A stretch of DNA of 60,547 nt, from positions 1-60,547 of the forward strand of contig CAKPVW010000008.1 in assembly GCA_934196075.1 (NCBI GenBank), given 5' to 3'. The notes under the pieces are model-generated. The model was not told the DNA's origin. It saw only the letters and a list, made by a program, of their open reading frames with translations, and made no database searches. The position numbers and the translations under genes were made by a program. This document shows, in pieces, positions 25,910-35,159 of the stretch (its first letter is position 1; the number at the start of each line of letters is the position of its first letter). The DNA comes from an uncultured Anaerovibrio sp. (GTDB taxonomy: Bacteria; Bacillota; Negativicutes; Selenomonadales; Selenomonadaceae).

Positions 25910-26935
25910 ATGAATATCAAAAGTGTATTGGTGGTCAAGCTAAGTGCCATAGGGGATGTAATCCATGCCCTGCCGGTGTCCTACGCCTTGAAGGAGACTT
26001 ATCCGGAGGCAAGGGTGACCTGGGTGGTGGAGCCTCCTGCTTACAACATTTTGGAGGGCAATCCATACATTGATGAGATTATTGTTTTTGAAAAGAAAAA
26101 ATTCAAAAGCCTTGCAGGCTTTGTGGAAAATTATGGCCCCTTTAGGGCGAAGCTGAATCGGCATAAATATGATGCTGTTTTGGATTTGCAGGGGCTGTTT
26201 AAATCGGCGGCTATTGCCTGGTGCTCCAAGGCACCTATCAAGCTGGGAACCTGCAATATGCGGGAGATGAGTGACAAAATATCCCGGCCAGTGGCAGGGG
26301 TGCATGCTCAGGGACATATTGTGGAACGTTATCTGGATGTAGTCAGAGCCTTGGGCTGTGGCGTTAATAAGGTGGAATTTCCTATTAATATTACCCAGGA
26401 GGATGGCAAGATGGCCAGAAGCTATCTTTATACCGCAGGCTGTAAGGGGGATATTCCCTATGTGGTGCTGGCGGTAGGGGCCAACTGGCCCAACAAGCGA
26501 TGGCCGGTGGCCTATTATGCCAAGCTGGCTGATTGGCTGTCGGAGCAGGGGTATCTGCCGGTGATTATCGGCGGCGGTGCCTTGGATGAACAATTGGTAG
26601 AGGATATTTGCCGGGCTGCAGAGTTTCCTCCTGTGAATATGGTGGGTAAAACTACCCTGCGGCAGTTGGCTTATATCATCAGGGAAGCTAAGGCTACCGT
26701 AGGCGGCGATACTGGGCCGGTGCATCTGTCCGCAGGCTTGGGAACTCCTACCATTATGGTTATGGGGCCTACAGATGCCAATCGAAATGGCCCTTATGGG
26801 CAGTTGGAGAACGCCATAGAGGTGCCTAGAAGCTGTAAGTATTGCTGGAAAAGAGCCTGTCCTAAGGGCTTTGATTGTCTGGATAGGATTACGCCGGCTA
26901 TGGTGGAGGAAAAGCTGAAGCCATATCTGGTATAG
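25910..26935 (+). CDS. Family-9 glycosyltransferase, probable LPS heptosyltransferase I
   Basis: A 341-residue GT-B enzyme. The N-terminal LVVKLSAIGDVIHALPVSYAL motif is the acceptor-binding start seen in WaaC-type proteins. VGGDTGPVHLSAGLGTPTIMVMGPTD (about 267-292) is the ADP-heptose site, with the conserved Asp in DTGPVH. The C-terminal cysteine cluster is CKYC-x4-C-x5-C. It probably transfers the first heptose to Kdo; specificity is inferred from similarity to WaaC only. The first of seven GT9 enzymes in the window. Confidence 0.88.
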   Translation: MNIKSVLVVKLSAIGDVIHALPVSYALKETYPEARVTWVVEPPAYNILEGNPYIDEIIVFEKKKFKSLAGFVENYGPFRAKLNRHKYDAVLDLQGLFKSAAIAWCSKAPIKLGTCNMREMSDKISRPVAGVHAQGHIVERYLDVVRALGCGVNKVEFPINITQEDGKMARSYLYTAGCKGDIPYVVLAVGANWPNKRWPVAYYAKLADWLSEQGYLPVIIGGGALDEQLVEDICRAAEFPPVNMVGKTTLRQLAYIIREAKATVGGDTGPVHLSAGLGTPTIMVMGPTDANRNGPYGQLENAIEVPRSCKYCWKRACPKGFDCLDRITPAMVEEKLKPYLV

Positions 26936-27065
26936 CTGAGATTCTATGTTGGATTGAGGGTTTGGGGCAGCTGGCTCATCAAGGAATATTTTGTTGAATC
27001 AATTGTTTGGGGCAGAAGGGCCAGCTGGTAAATGCTGTGCTATGTTTTGCGCGCTAGGAGTTTTT

Positions 27066-28103
27066 ATGCCGGATATAAATAAATTAAATATCAAAAAAAT
27101 ATTGATTATCGATTTAGCCTTTATTGGCGATGTGATTTTGGCAGGGCCTCTGACCAGAGCAGTGCGTCAAAAATGGCCGCAGGCAGAAATTTCTATGCTG
27201 ACCGTGCCCCTGACCAAGCCCGTAGCAGAAATGCTGCCAGCTATTGACAGAGCCATAGCCTATGACAAAAAGGGTTCCCACCGAGGTTTGGGGGGCATGT
27301 GGAAAATGGCTCAGGAACTGCGGCGGGAGCATTTTGATTTGGCTATCTGCATGAATTTTGCGCTGAGGGGAGCTGCTGTAGCTAGGCTAGCCGGGATTCC
27401 CTATCGGCTGGGGTATGATGCCCAGCATGCCAGCTGGTTTCTGACCTGGGCGGCCAGCCATATACGTGAGGGCATCAAGCATGAAACGAAAAATCATCTG
27501 GAGATATTGAAGCCTTGGGGCTTTAGCACAGAGGATTATAGTTTGGCTCTGGCTCCTTCTCAGGATAATATTGCTTCCTTTGAAGCCAAGGCGCAGGAAT
27601 TGTCCTTGGCAGAAAAGAGAGAATATTTTGTGATCTGTCCCATGGGCAGCTATGAAAGAAAGAATTTGCCCCTGCCTTTGGCTGTACAGCTGATAAGAAA
27701 ATTGGAGGCCGAAAAGCCGGTATATTTGATTGGCGGCCCTGGGGAGAAAACAGTTTTGGAGGTTATGGCCAAGGCTGGTCGACTGCCAGCAGGACGGGTT
27801 TTGGCCGGGACGCTGAATTTGCCGGAGCTGGCGGTGTTTTTGCAGAGAGCTAAGGCTATGGTTTCGGTAGATACAGGCCCTATGCATATTGCTCAGGCGG
27901 TAAAATGCCCTACGGTGGCTGTTTTTGGCCCTACGGATCCGGTTATTTGGGGGCCGGGCAATAGCAATAGCCAGGTTGTATATAGAGGCGAGGAATGTTC
28001 TCCTTGTTGGGGCAAGGGAGAATGTGCCAACAATCGGTGCATGGAAGGAATCAAGCTGGAGCAGGTATGGCAGGCTTTGGAGAAGGTGATGGCACAGCAA
28101 TGA
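27066..28103 (+). CDS. Family-9 glycosyltransferase, probable LPS heptosyltransferase II
   Basis: A 345-residue GT9 enzyme starting at 27066, where AGGAG lies 5 bp upstream; the frame is open 25 codons further without a ribosome site. ILIIDLAFIGDVILAGPLTRA and VSVDTGPMHIAQAVKCPTVAVFGPTD are the family motifs. FGPTDPVIWGPG resembles WaaF. A C-terminal cluster CSPC-x5-C-x4-C is present. The stop codon overlaps the start of the next GT9 gene (ATGA), indicating translational coupling. Confidence 0.88.
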   Translation: MPDINKLNIKKILIIDLAFIGDVILAGPLTRAVRQKWPQAEISMLTVPLTKPVAEMLPAIDRAIAYDKKGSHRGLGGMWKMAQELRREHFDLAICMNFALRGAAVARLAGIPYRLGYDAQHASWFLTWAASHIREGIKHETKNHLEILKPWGFSTEDYSLALAPSQDNIASFEAKAQELSLAEKREYFVICPMGSYERKNLPLPLAVQLIRKLEAEKPVYLIGGPGEKTVLEVMAKAGRLPAGRVLAGTLNLPELAVFLQRAKAMVSVDTGPMHIAQAVKCPTVAVFGPTDPVIWGPGNSNSQVVYRGEECSPCWGKGECANNRCMEGIKLEQVWQALEKVMAQQ

Positions 28104-29275
28104 GAAACTATAAAAATATCTTGGTAATCAATCTAATGCACATAGGAGATTTGATGCTGACAACGCCGGTGTTGAGAACTCTCCGAGCTAATTATCCTCA
28201 GGCTAAAATATCCATTCTGGTGGACAAAAAGCTGGCGGATTTGGTGCGCTGCAACAAGCATATTGATGAATGTCTTTTGATTGACAAAAAGGGCAAGGAT
28301 AATAGCCTGCCTAATTTTATCAAATATATTGGTGAAATCCGCAACAAGCATTTTGATTTGGTTATCAATCTGCATCGCAACGAACGAGCTTCAGCCATTG
28401 CGGCCTTTAGTGGGGCTGATACCATTGTAGGCTATGCCAAGCCTGGTTTTGGCCTGTTTTTTGACAAGGTTATGCAGAATCCTTCTGTGGCCCATCATAT
28501 AGGCCGGGGGCCTTGGGGGTTGCTGCCGCCTCATCGCTATGTGCCGGGCTGGAAGCATCAGGTTCATGCCCATTTGGAGGTGCTGAAACAGGCGGTAGGG
28601 GTGGAAAAGATTGATGACGGGGGCTTGGAAATGTGGCTGCCTCAGGAGGCGGTACAAAGGGCTGAGGAAATCTGGCAGGAGAATTTTGCCCCAGATCAGC
28701 AGGTAATAGCCCTGAATATCGGAGCCAGCTGGGAAACCAAAAGATGGCTGGACAGCTATTTTGCCCAATGTGCTGATGAGCTGATGGAAAAGGGCTATGC
28801 TGTGGCTTTCTTTGGAGGGCCTATGGATATAGAGATGGTGGATAAATGCCGCAAATTGATGAAGCAGGGGAATAGTCCTCTTATCAAGGTCTTTACAGGC
28901 AAGGTATCTTTGGCGGAGCTGGGGGCCATGCTGGGCAAATGCGCCTTGTTTATCACCACGGATTCCGGCCCTATGCATGTAGGCGTATCTCAGCATGTGC
29001 CTGTGGTAACCATGTTCGGAGCTTCGCCGGTGCCGGGATTTTATCCCTACGATGGCCGGGATGTGCTCATCAAGGCTCCTGTTAGCTGTCATCCTTGCGG
29101 TATACATCAATGTCCCCATGCCGGGGAGGAGAATTTGGCCTGTATGAAAAAGATTACCCCGGAGATTGTGATGAAATACGTGTGGGAGCTTTTGGACAAA
29201 TACGGTAAAATGGCTGGCAAAATGCCAGTGGAGTATGGAAATTATGCGTGCAGGGTGGTAGAGGCCAGTCTGTGA
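28100..29275 (+). CDS. Family-9 glycosyltransferase (heptosyltransferase III-like)
   Basis: A 391-residue GT9 protein with ILVINLMHIGDLMLTTPVLR at the N-terminus and TTDSGPMHVGVSQHVPVVTMFG in the nucleotide-sugar domain. The Cys-rich segment CHPCGIHQC...C lies near the end. The start overlaps the previous stop. It is longer than the first two, with an insertion around LLPPHRYVPGWKHQVHAHLE. It probably extends the inner core; acceptor unknown. Confidence 0.85.
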   Translation: MRNYKNILVINLMHIGDLMLTTPVLRTLRANYPQAKISILVDKKLADLVRCNKHIDECLLIDKKGKDNSLPNFIKYIGEIRNKHFDLVINLHRNERASAIAAFSGADTIVGYAKPGFGLFFDKVMQNPSVAHHIGRGPWGLLPPHRYVPGWKHQVHAHLEVLKQAVGVEKIDDGGLEMWLPQEAVQRAEEIWQENFAPDQQVIALNIGASWETKRWLDSYFAQCADELMEKGYAVAFFGGPMDIEMVDKCRKLMKQGNSPLIKVFTGKVSLAELGAMLGKCALFITTDSGPMHVGVSQHVPVVTMFGASPVPGFYPYDGRDVLIKAPVSCHPCGIHQCPHAGEENLACMKKITPEIVMKYVWELLDKYGKMAGKMPVEYGNYACRVVEASL

Positions 29276-29288
29276 AGGGAAGAGTAAT

Positions 29289-30296
29289 ATGACTATAAAC
29301 AAGGAAAAACTGCTGGATTTTGTCTTGAATGGCATTTCCAAAACCAGGATTTTGGTGGTGGGAGATGTAATGCTGGACAGGTATTACTACGGAGAGGTAA
29401 GCCGGATTTCCCCAGAGGCTCCGGTGCCTATTAATCATGTCCTGCGCATCGATGACACCATGGGCGGCAGTGCCAATGTGGCACATAATCTGGCCCTGTT
29501 GGGGTGTAAAACCTATATTGCAGGCTTCGTAGGCAATGACTATCACTGCCAGACCTTGATGGATAAGTTTACCTCTAGAGGTATTGATTACAAGGGTATT
29601 ATTCATCGGGATGCCCCCACTACTACCAAGTTAAGGGTTATTGGCGGGCATCAGCAGATGCTGCGGCTGGATTTTGAGGACACAGAGCCAATAGGAGAGC
29701 AATATGCGCAGCGCTTAATTGATTTTGTGGAGCATATGCTGCAGCAGGGTTTGGATGCGGTAATTCTTTCTGACTATGGCAAGGGTGCCTGCACCGATGA
29801 AGTGTGTACCACGGTTATTCAGGCCTGCCGGGATATGGCTGTGCCTGTATTTGTAGATCCCAAGGGGGTAGAATGGGACAAATACGGCGGGGCAGATTAT
29901 ATTACGCCGAATTTCAAGGAGCTGAATGCTGTACAGCCAAAGCCTATACGCAATAGAGATGAATATATTGAGCAGGCAGCCCAGTATGTTATGGACGAGT
30001 ATTTTATCCGCAATGTATTGGCTACCCGCTCGGAGCATGGTGTGTCCCTGATTCAGCCAGATGATGGGATTGTGCATATTCCCACCAAGGCCCAGGAGGT
30101 ATTTGATGTATCTGGTGCAGGTGATACCGTAATTTCTGTTTTTGCCCTGGGTATTGCTGGAGGCTTGAAGCCAGCAGAGGCTGCTTATTTGGCCAATCTA
30201 GCTGCCAGCGTGGTAGTAGCCAAGCTGGGAACCTATGCTGTTAGCAATGCAGAGCTGCAGAATGTTTTGACGAAGAAGGAGAATGAGGACAAATGA
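29289..30296 (+). CDS. hldA: D-glycero-beta-D-manno-heptose-7-phosphate kinase
   Basis: A 335-residue PfkB kinase with a fully canonical RfaE1 sequence: LVVGDVMLDRYYYGEVSRISPEAPVP in its first 50 residues, GGSANVAHNL, LSDYGKG, and FDVSGAGDTVISVFAL at the catalytic Asp. It makes heptose 1,7-bisphosphate. Its stop overlaps the hldD start (ATGA). With gmhB, hldC and hldD here, only gmhA is missing from the ADP-heptose route. A second, diverged kinase lies at 24203. Confidence 0.93.
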   Translation: MTINKEKLLDFVLNGISKTRILVVGDVMLDRYYYGEVSRISPEAPVPINHVLRIDDTMGGSANVAHNLALLGCKTYIAGFVGNDYHCQTLMDKFTSRGIDYKGIIHRDAPTTTKLRVIGGHQQMLRLDFEDTEPIGEQYAQRLIDFVEHMLQQGLDAVILSDYGKGACTDEVCTTVIQACRDMAVPVFVDPKGVEWDKYGGADYITPNFKELNAVQPKPIRNRDEYIEQAAQYVMDEYFIRNVLATRSEHGVSLIQPDDGIVHIPTKAQEVFDVSGAGDTVISVFALGIAGGLKPAEAAYLANLAASVVVAKLGTYAVSNAELQNVLTKKENEDK

Positions 30297-31276
30297 TTAT
30301 TGTAACTGGTGGTGCCGGCTTTATCGGCAGTAATATTGTCAAAGAGCTCAATCGTCAGGGGCGCACAGATATCCTGATTGTAGATGATTTGAATAACCGC
30401 AAAAAGGAAAATCAGAGCTATCGCAATCTGCGGGGGTTGCAGTTCCTGGATTATATGTACAAGGATGATTTCCTTGAGGCTATTTTGCAGGACGATATTG
30501 ATGGCAATGATGTGGATGTTGTTTTCCATGAAGGGGCTTGCTCCGATACCATGGAATATGATGTGAACTACATGATGCAGGCTAATTATGAGTATTCCAA
30601 GGCTGTATTGCATTTCTGCATGGATCATAGGATTCCTTTCCTTTATGCTTCTTCTGCTTCTACCTATGGCGGCGGGGAAAATGGCTTCCGGGAGGGGGAT
30701 GAGTGTGAGGATGCTTTGAATCCATATGCTTTCTCCAAGCTGCTTTTTGATCGCTATGTCCGCCAGCAGATGCCTTATGCCCAGAGTCAGATTGTGGGCT
30801 TGAAGTATTTTAATGTTTATGGGCCTCAGGAGCATCACAAGGGCAATATGGCTTCTATTTTCTATCAGCTATATCATCAGGTAAAGAGGGAAGGCGTTTG
30901 CCGTCTGTTCAAGGGCTATGGTGAATATGGTGATGGCGAGCATCGTCGTGATTTTATCTATGTGAAGGATGTTGTGAAGGTAAATCTCTGGTTCTGGCAG
31001 CAGCAGGGGCCAAGCGGCATCTATAACTGCGGTACTGGTCATGCTCATTCCTATAATGAGGTGGCAGAGGCTGTGATTGAGGCTATGGGACAGGGCCATA
31101 TTGAATATAGGGATTTCCCAGAGGTGCTGAAGGGTAAATATCAGTGCTTTACGGAGGCGGACAAGACCAAGCTGCTGGCAGCAGGTTATGATCAGGGTTT
31201 CTATGATATGAAGGAAGCTGTTAAGGAATATTGTGATTTCCTGGACAATGGCGGATATTTTAAATATGGCAAATAA
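30293..31276 (+). CDS. hldD: ADP-L-glycero-D-manno-heptose 6-epimerase
   Basis: A 327-residue short-chain dehydrogenase/epimerase. It has the Rossmann motif GGAGFIGSNIV (6-16), HEGACSDTMEYD typical of HldD, and the catalytic YxxxK as YAFSK with Ser-Ala-Ser-Thr-Tyr upstream. It converts ADP-D,D-heptose to ADP-L,D-heptose using bound NADP. Overlaps hldA at its start and gmhB at its end. Confidence 0.95.
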   Translation: MIIVTGGAGFIGSNIVKELNRQGRTDILIVDDLNNRKKENQSYRNLRGLQFLDYMYKDDFLEAILQDDIDGNDVDVVFHEGACSDTMEYDVNYMMQANYEYSKAVLHFCMDHRIPFLYASSASTYGGGENGFREGDECEDALNPYAFSKLLFDRYVRQQMPYAQSQIVGLKYFNVYGPQEHHKGNMASIFYQLYHQVKREGVCRLFKGYGEYGDGEHRRDFIYVKDVVKVNLWFWQQQGPSGIYNCGTGHAHSYNEVAEAVIEAMGQGHIEYRDFPEVLKGKYQCFTEADKTKLLAAGYDQGFYDMKEAVKEYCDFLDNGGYFKYGK

Positions 31277-31769
31277 AGCGGTGTTTTTTGATCGGGATGG
31301 CACCTTGAATGTGGATGTGCATTATCTCTATCGGCCAGAGGATTTTCAGTGGACACCGGAGGCGGTGGAAGCCATCGAATATTGTCATCAGCAGGGCTAT
31401 CTGGTGGTGGTTATCACCAACCAAAGCGGTGTAGCCAGAGGGTATTATACTGAGGCTGATGTGCAGAGGCTACACCAGTGGATGAATGAGGAATTGGCAA
31501 GACAGGGGGCAGGGCCTATTGATGCCTTCTATTACTGTCCTCATCATCCCCAGGGCAAGGTGGCAGCATACGCCAAGGAGTGTAGCTGCCGCAAGCCCCA
31601 GCCTGGTATGCTGCTGCAGGCCTGTCAGGAAATGAATATAGAGCCGGCCCAGTCCTATATGGTAGGAGATAGCCCAAGAGACGTAGAAGCTGGGGAAAAA
31701 GCTGGTATTAAAGGAGTGCTATATACAGGCGGCAGCCTGCTGGCATGTGTAAGGGAAAATATAGATTAG
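31266..31769 (+). CDS. gmhB: D-glycero-beta-D-manno-heptose 1,7-bisphosphate 7-phosphatase
   Basis: A 167-residue HAD phosphatase: AVFFDRDGTLN holds the nucleophile and acid Asp, ITNQSGVARG is motif II, and YMVGDSPRDVEAG is motif IV. A zinc loop is formed by CPHHPQG...CSCRKPQPG. The start ATG at 31266, inside the hldD end, matches the family N-terminus; another in-frame ATG is at 31248. Confidence 0.93.
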   Translation: MANKAVFFDRDGTLNVDVHYLYRPEDFQWTPEAVEAIEYCHQQGYLVVVITNQSGVARGYYTEADVQRLHQWMNEELARQGAGPIDAFYYCPHHPQGKVAAYAKECSCRKPQPGMLLQACQEMNIEPAQSYMVGDSPRDVEAGEKAGIKGVLYTGGSLLACVRENID

Positions 31770-31786
31770 ATAAGGGTGGGGTGCCT

Positions 31787-32995
31787 GTGCGAATCGGCAT
31801 TTTTGAAAATATAATGACTCCTGGTGGACATGAGGTTGATTTTGACCGTATTTTGGTGGAGGAGCTGCAGCAAAGAGGGCATGAAGTCAGCTTTTATGTA
31901 CCAGAGAATTTTGAGTTTAATTTTGACTATCAGGTACCTGTAGTGAAGCTGGGCGGAGAGGTAGTTTCTTACTCCAATGTGCGTGGCGTGAAAAAATTAT
32001 TTTATGCCATGAAAAGAGAATACAACCGTCAGAAGTGGTATGCTCAGCTTTATGAAGCTGCCTACCGCAAGGATATTGATGCTCTGATTGTGCCAACCTC
32101 AACATATCGTTATTTACGGGCTTTGAACAAGAATATTCTCCGTCGCAGCAATATACCAATTATTTTTGTATTGCATGGTATAAATCCTAAGGAAGCACCT
32201 AAATTTTTACGGGAAGCAAAAAAATTGCTGCCCTATAAAAATATTAAGCCAGTGGTTTTGACCTTTGTTAATCATATTTTTGGTCACAAGCTGCCAAATA
32301 TTTACACAATTTATCCACCGGCTTATACCGCTAGGGATATAGAATTTGTCCCATCGGTAGAAAAAAAGGAAGTACTGACCATAGGATTTTTTGGACAATA
32401 TCGCAGGGAAAAAAGATTGCGGGATTTCCTGGAGGTTTATGTTAAGGGAAATTATACCCGTAAGGTAAGGCTTTTGGTTCAAGGCTCTACTATGCACCCA
32501 GAGGATGCCGAGGATTTTGAACAGATAATTCAGGAATATAAAGCACGTCCAGAAATCGAATTTTTGCACAAGGGCCTTATCGGAGCAGAGTGGCAAAAAG
32601 CTTTAGCGGAAATTGATGTGCTTTTGATGCCATATTCTGCACCAAGATATTTGTATCATTGGGGTGGTATGCTATTTACGGCAATTGGCTTTCAGAAGCC
32701 TGTGGTAGCTAGCAATGATATTAATCCAGAGGTTTTTGCCAAGTTTGATATTGGTATGACCTTCAAAAGCGGAGATATGGGAGATTTGCAGCGGGTATTG
32801 GAGACATTTATCAATACCTATGATGATAAAGTAAATGACTATGCCCAGGGCTTGGCTCAGGCGGCAAAAAAATTTTCCCCAGAATCCTTTGCTCATAGAA
32901 TTGAAGCGATACTTACAGGGGAATATCATACCATCAATCCTAAGGCAACTTCAGCAGGTCAGGTTGAGGCTGCAATAGAAAATAAGAAGGAATAG
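31787..32995 (+). CDS. Glycosyltransferase, GT4-like
   Basis: A 402-residue GT-B protein. The N-terminus RIGIFENIMTPGGHEVDFDR is a GT4 acceptor-domain start. The C-terminal domain begins with VLTIGFFGQYRREKRLRDFL and contains LAEIDVLLMPYSAPRY and a GMLFTAIGFQKPVVAS segment, corresponding to the donor-binding EXE region. The GTG start at 31787 has GGGTGGGG upstream. The sugar is unknown; the position in the LPS locus suggests core assembly. Confidence 0.75.
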   Translation: MRIGIFENIMTPGGHEVDFDRILVEELQQRGHEVSFYVPENFEFNFDYQVPVVKLGGEVVSYSNVRGVKKLFYAMKREYNRQKWYAQLYEAAYRKDIDALIVPTSTYRYLRALNKNILRRSNIPIIFVLHGINPKEAPKFLREAKKLLPYKNIKPVVLTFVNHIFGHKLPNIYTIYPPAYTARDIEFVPSVEKKEVLTIGFFGQYRREKRLRDFLEVYVKGNYTRKVRLLVQGSTMHPEDAEDFEQIIQEYKARPEIEFLHKGLIGAEWQKALAEIDVLLMPYSAPRYLYHWGGMLFTAIGFQKPVVASNDINPEVFAKFDIGMTFKSGDMGDLQRVLETFINTYDDKVNDYAQGLAQAAKKFSPESFAHRIEAILTGEYHTINPKATSAGQVEAAIENKKE

Positions 32996-33016
32996 AGAAA
33001 GGGCGTACATGTAAAT

Positions 33017-33796
33017 ATGGGAGTAAATCTTTCTGTTTTGATTTTGGCAAAAAATGAAGAAAAAAATCTGGAGGCATGTATCAAAAGTGCCCTGTTTGCC
33101 GATGAGGTGCTGGTTATAGATGATATGAGTACAGATGGTACCAAGGCCTTGGCAGAATCTCTTGGGGCAAGGGTTTTGCAGCGTTCTCTTAATGGTAATT
33201 GGGGTGAGCAGCAGACCTTTGCTATGGAAAATGCCAAATGCGATTGGATTTATTGTCTAGATGCAGATGAAAGAATATCCCATCGTTTGGCTGAGGAAAT
33301 CAAAAGAGTTGTAGCAGATGATGACAGAAGATATGCTTATCAAACAGCCAGATTAAACTATTTCTGGGAGCAGCCTTTAAAGCATGGAGGTTGGTTTCCA
33401 GACCACGGTATACGGCTGTTGCCACGGAATGGCGTCTATGTAACGGGCTTTGTTCACCCGCAGTTTCATTATGACTATGAGCTAAAGACATTGCCAGATG
33501 ACGCTTATGTTATTCATTATCCATATAGAGATTGGGAGCACTATTTCAACAAGCTGAATTTTTACACAACCTTGGTAGCCAAGAAAAATAGGGAAAAAGG
33601 CAAAAAAGCTTCATTTTGGGATATTATTGCACATCCATTATGGGCATCCTTCAGGATGTATTTTCTTAAATCTGGCTGGAAGGATGGTAAAATTGGCTTT
33701 GTTTTAGCTAGCTTCCATTTTTTCTATACCATGGCAAAATATGTAAAGCTATATTATCTGGAAAAGACTAATGAACATGTAGGGGATGAAGAATAA
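33017..33796 (+). CDS. Family-2 glycosyltransferase, WaaE/KdtX-like
   Basis: A 259-residue GT-A enzyme. LSVLILAKNEEKNLEACIKS, VLVIDDMSTDGT and WIYCLDADERIS give the nucleotide-binding DxD-type site. The overall length and the HHG-like YFWEQPLKHGGWFPDHGIRLL segment resemble LPS core beta-1,4-glucosyltransferases of the WaaE group. Its stop overlaps the start of the next gene by one base (TAATG). Confidence 0.85.
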   Translation: MGVNLSVLILAKNEEKNLEACIKSALFADEVLVIDDMSTDGTKALAESLGARVLQRSLNGNWGEQQTFAMENAKCDWIYCLDADERISHRLAEEIKRVVADDDRRYAYQTARLNYFWEQPLKHGGWFPDHGIRLLPRNGVYVTGFVHPQFHYDYELKTLPDDAYVIHYPYRDWEHYFNKLNFYTTLVAKKNREKGKKASFWDIIAHPLWASFRMYFLKSGWKDGKIGFVLASFHFFYTMAKYVKLYYLEKTNEHVGDEE

Positions 33797-34701
33797 TGGC
33801 TTCCATGAAGGATATTGGCAAAAGAATATATAATTTGAAAAATACGAGAGAAAAGCGCAGGTACTATGTTTTTTTACTGAGAGCCATGCTGCACAGAGGT
33901 GAACTGCGGGAGCTAGTAAATTTTTTCAACGCTGTTCCTGTAAGAAGTAAATTACTGGAAGTGAATCCATTTCCTATTGAACAGGTAACACGAGCTTTTT
34001 TTTATAATAAATCTACATTTTCAGAGCGTGTACAGCTTGTAAAGAATCACTATGAGCTGTTGGAAAAACTGTTGCAGGAAAAATATTTTTTGCAGATATC
34101 TGGAGCAAAATGGCAGCCTTATACCATATGGAATAGCACTTATGAGGATAAGCCTTGGCAAGCACAGCTGGTATTTGAAACTGGTCAGCGCAAGGAAGGC
34201 TTGCTGTCGCTGGAATTGAATGTGGATTGTATCCATATATATCAAATCATGTTCTGGACAGGTTATAACAAGGCTGGGGAAGCTGCTATATGGATAGGAG
34301 CTATGCAGGGGCCTAATATGGAAAATGCCAGGGATGTGGTCAAGAAAATGACCAAGGTGTGTCATGGCTATCGAACCAAGAATTTGATTCTCTACATGTT
34401 GCAGGCTATGGCTAGGGCTATGGGCATAAAGAAGATTTATGCAGTATCTAACTATGGATATTATGCCAATAACCATGTGAGAGCAGATAGAAAGCTAAAA
34501 ACAAATTTTGGCGATTTTTGGCTAGAGGCTGGAGGCAAGGAAACTGAGGACGAAAGATTTTACGAGCTGCCTTTGGTAGAGCCTCGCAAAACTATGGAAG
34601 AAGTACCCACCAGAAAAAGAGCTGTATATAGACGCAGATTTGCATTTCTGGATGAGGTAGATGCAGAGATAGAGCAGGCTGTGAAGAATATATTAAAATA
34701 G
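33796..34701 (+). CDS. VirK/YbjX (DUF535) family protein
   Basis: A 301-residue protein whose second half matches the DUF535 pattern: EGLLSLELNVDCIHIYQIMF, IGAMQGPNMENARDVVKKMTK, CHGYRTKNLILYMLQAMARAMG, then KKIYAVSNYGYY. Relatives VirK and YbjX are linked with lipid A/LPS modification and antimicrobial-peptide resistance in enterobacteria, with no known activity. Translationally coupled to the preceding GT2 gene, consistent with an LPS role. GC content falls from here on. Confidence 0.8.
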   Translation: MASMKDIGKRIYNLKNTREKRRYYVFLLRAMLHRGELRELVNFFNAVPVRSKLLEVNPFPIEQVTRAFFYNKSTFSERVQLVKNHYELLEKLLQEKYFLQISGAKWQPYTIWNSTYEDKPWQAQLVFETGQRKEGLLSLELNVDCIHIYQIMFWTGYNKAGEAAIWIGAMQGPNMENARDVVKKMTKVCHGYRTKNLILYMLQAMARAMGIKKIYAVSNYGYYANNHVRADRKLKTNFGDFWLEAGGKETEDERFYELPLVEPRKTMEEVPTRKRAVYRRRFAFLDEVDAEIEQAVKNILK

Positions 34702-34737
34702 AATATGCTTATCTACAGTAAAGGGAGGCTGTGGAAA

Positions 34738-34995
34738 ATGAAACATTTTTATAGTGAAATAGACAATATAACTTTAACTTTTGGGGATGTGCACGAAAAT
34801 GCAGCTGGACTAGAATATATACCTCTATACTTTGAAAAACCGATAGAAAATGGATTTGCATTTTGTGAGATGAATTTGCCTGTGTTAAATCCATATAAAT
34901 CCTTTGGCTTTAGTGAAATGGATATCAACGAGCTTGTAAAATACGCACGTAATAATGCACCCTTGATATGGGAGATTGCAAGAGAAAAGATGTGA
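34738..34995 (+). CDS. Small protein of unknown function, 85 residues
   Basis: The start at 34738 is chosen because GGGAGG lies about 10 bp upstream; the frame opens 11 codons earlier. It begins MKHFYSEIDNITLTFGD and is acidic, with no signal or membrane segment. I do not recognise it. Directly downstream (about 35008-35073) the sequence LPQVFVILGYIVY looks like the start of a DUF4160-type protein that stops after 21 residues, so this may be the surviving half of a broken two-gene module. Confidence 0.55.
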   Translation: MKHFYSEIDNITLTFGDVHENAAGLEYIPLYFEKPIENGFAFCEMNLPVLNPYKSFGFSEMDINELVKYARNNAPLIWEIAREKM

Positions 34996-35007
34996 GGTGA
35001 ATACTAT

Positions 35008-35073
35008 TGCCACAAGTATTTGTAATTCTCGGATATATAGTTTATAGAGAATACTTGCGTGGATTGCGATGAA
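35008..35073 (+). pseudogene. Possible remnant of a DUF4160-like gene
   Basis: The reading frame LPQVFVILGYIVYREYLRGL resembles the N-terminus of DUF4160 proteins (typically Met-Pro-x-Ile/Val, then an aromatic/Gly stretch) but ends within 21-22 codons. The rest of 34996-35159 shows no gene. Confidence 0.3.
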
Positions 35074-35159
35074 TGATGAGTTAATCATCAAGAAATGGCA
35101 ATTCCATTTTTCTAAATAACTGGTAGATAATGATAGAAAAGGAAAATGGTTGGTAATTG

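Noticed and set aside
28391..29341. 316-codon minus-strand frame opposite the third heptosyltransferase
   Set aside because: A shadow with no ribosome site or domain. The plus strand carries a complete GT9 enzyme.
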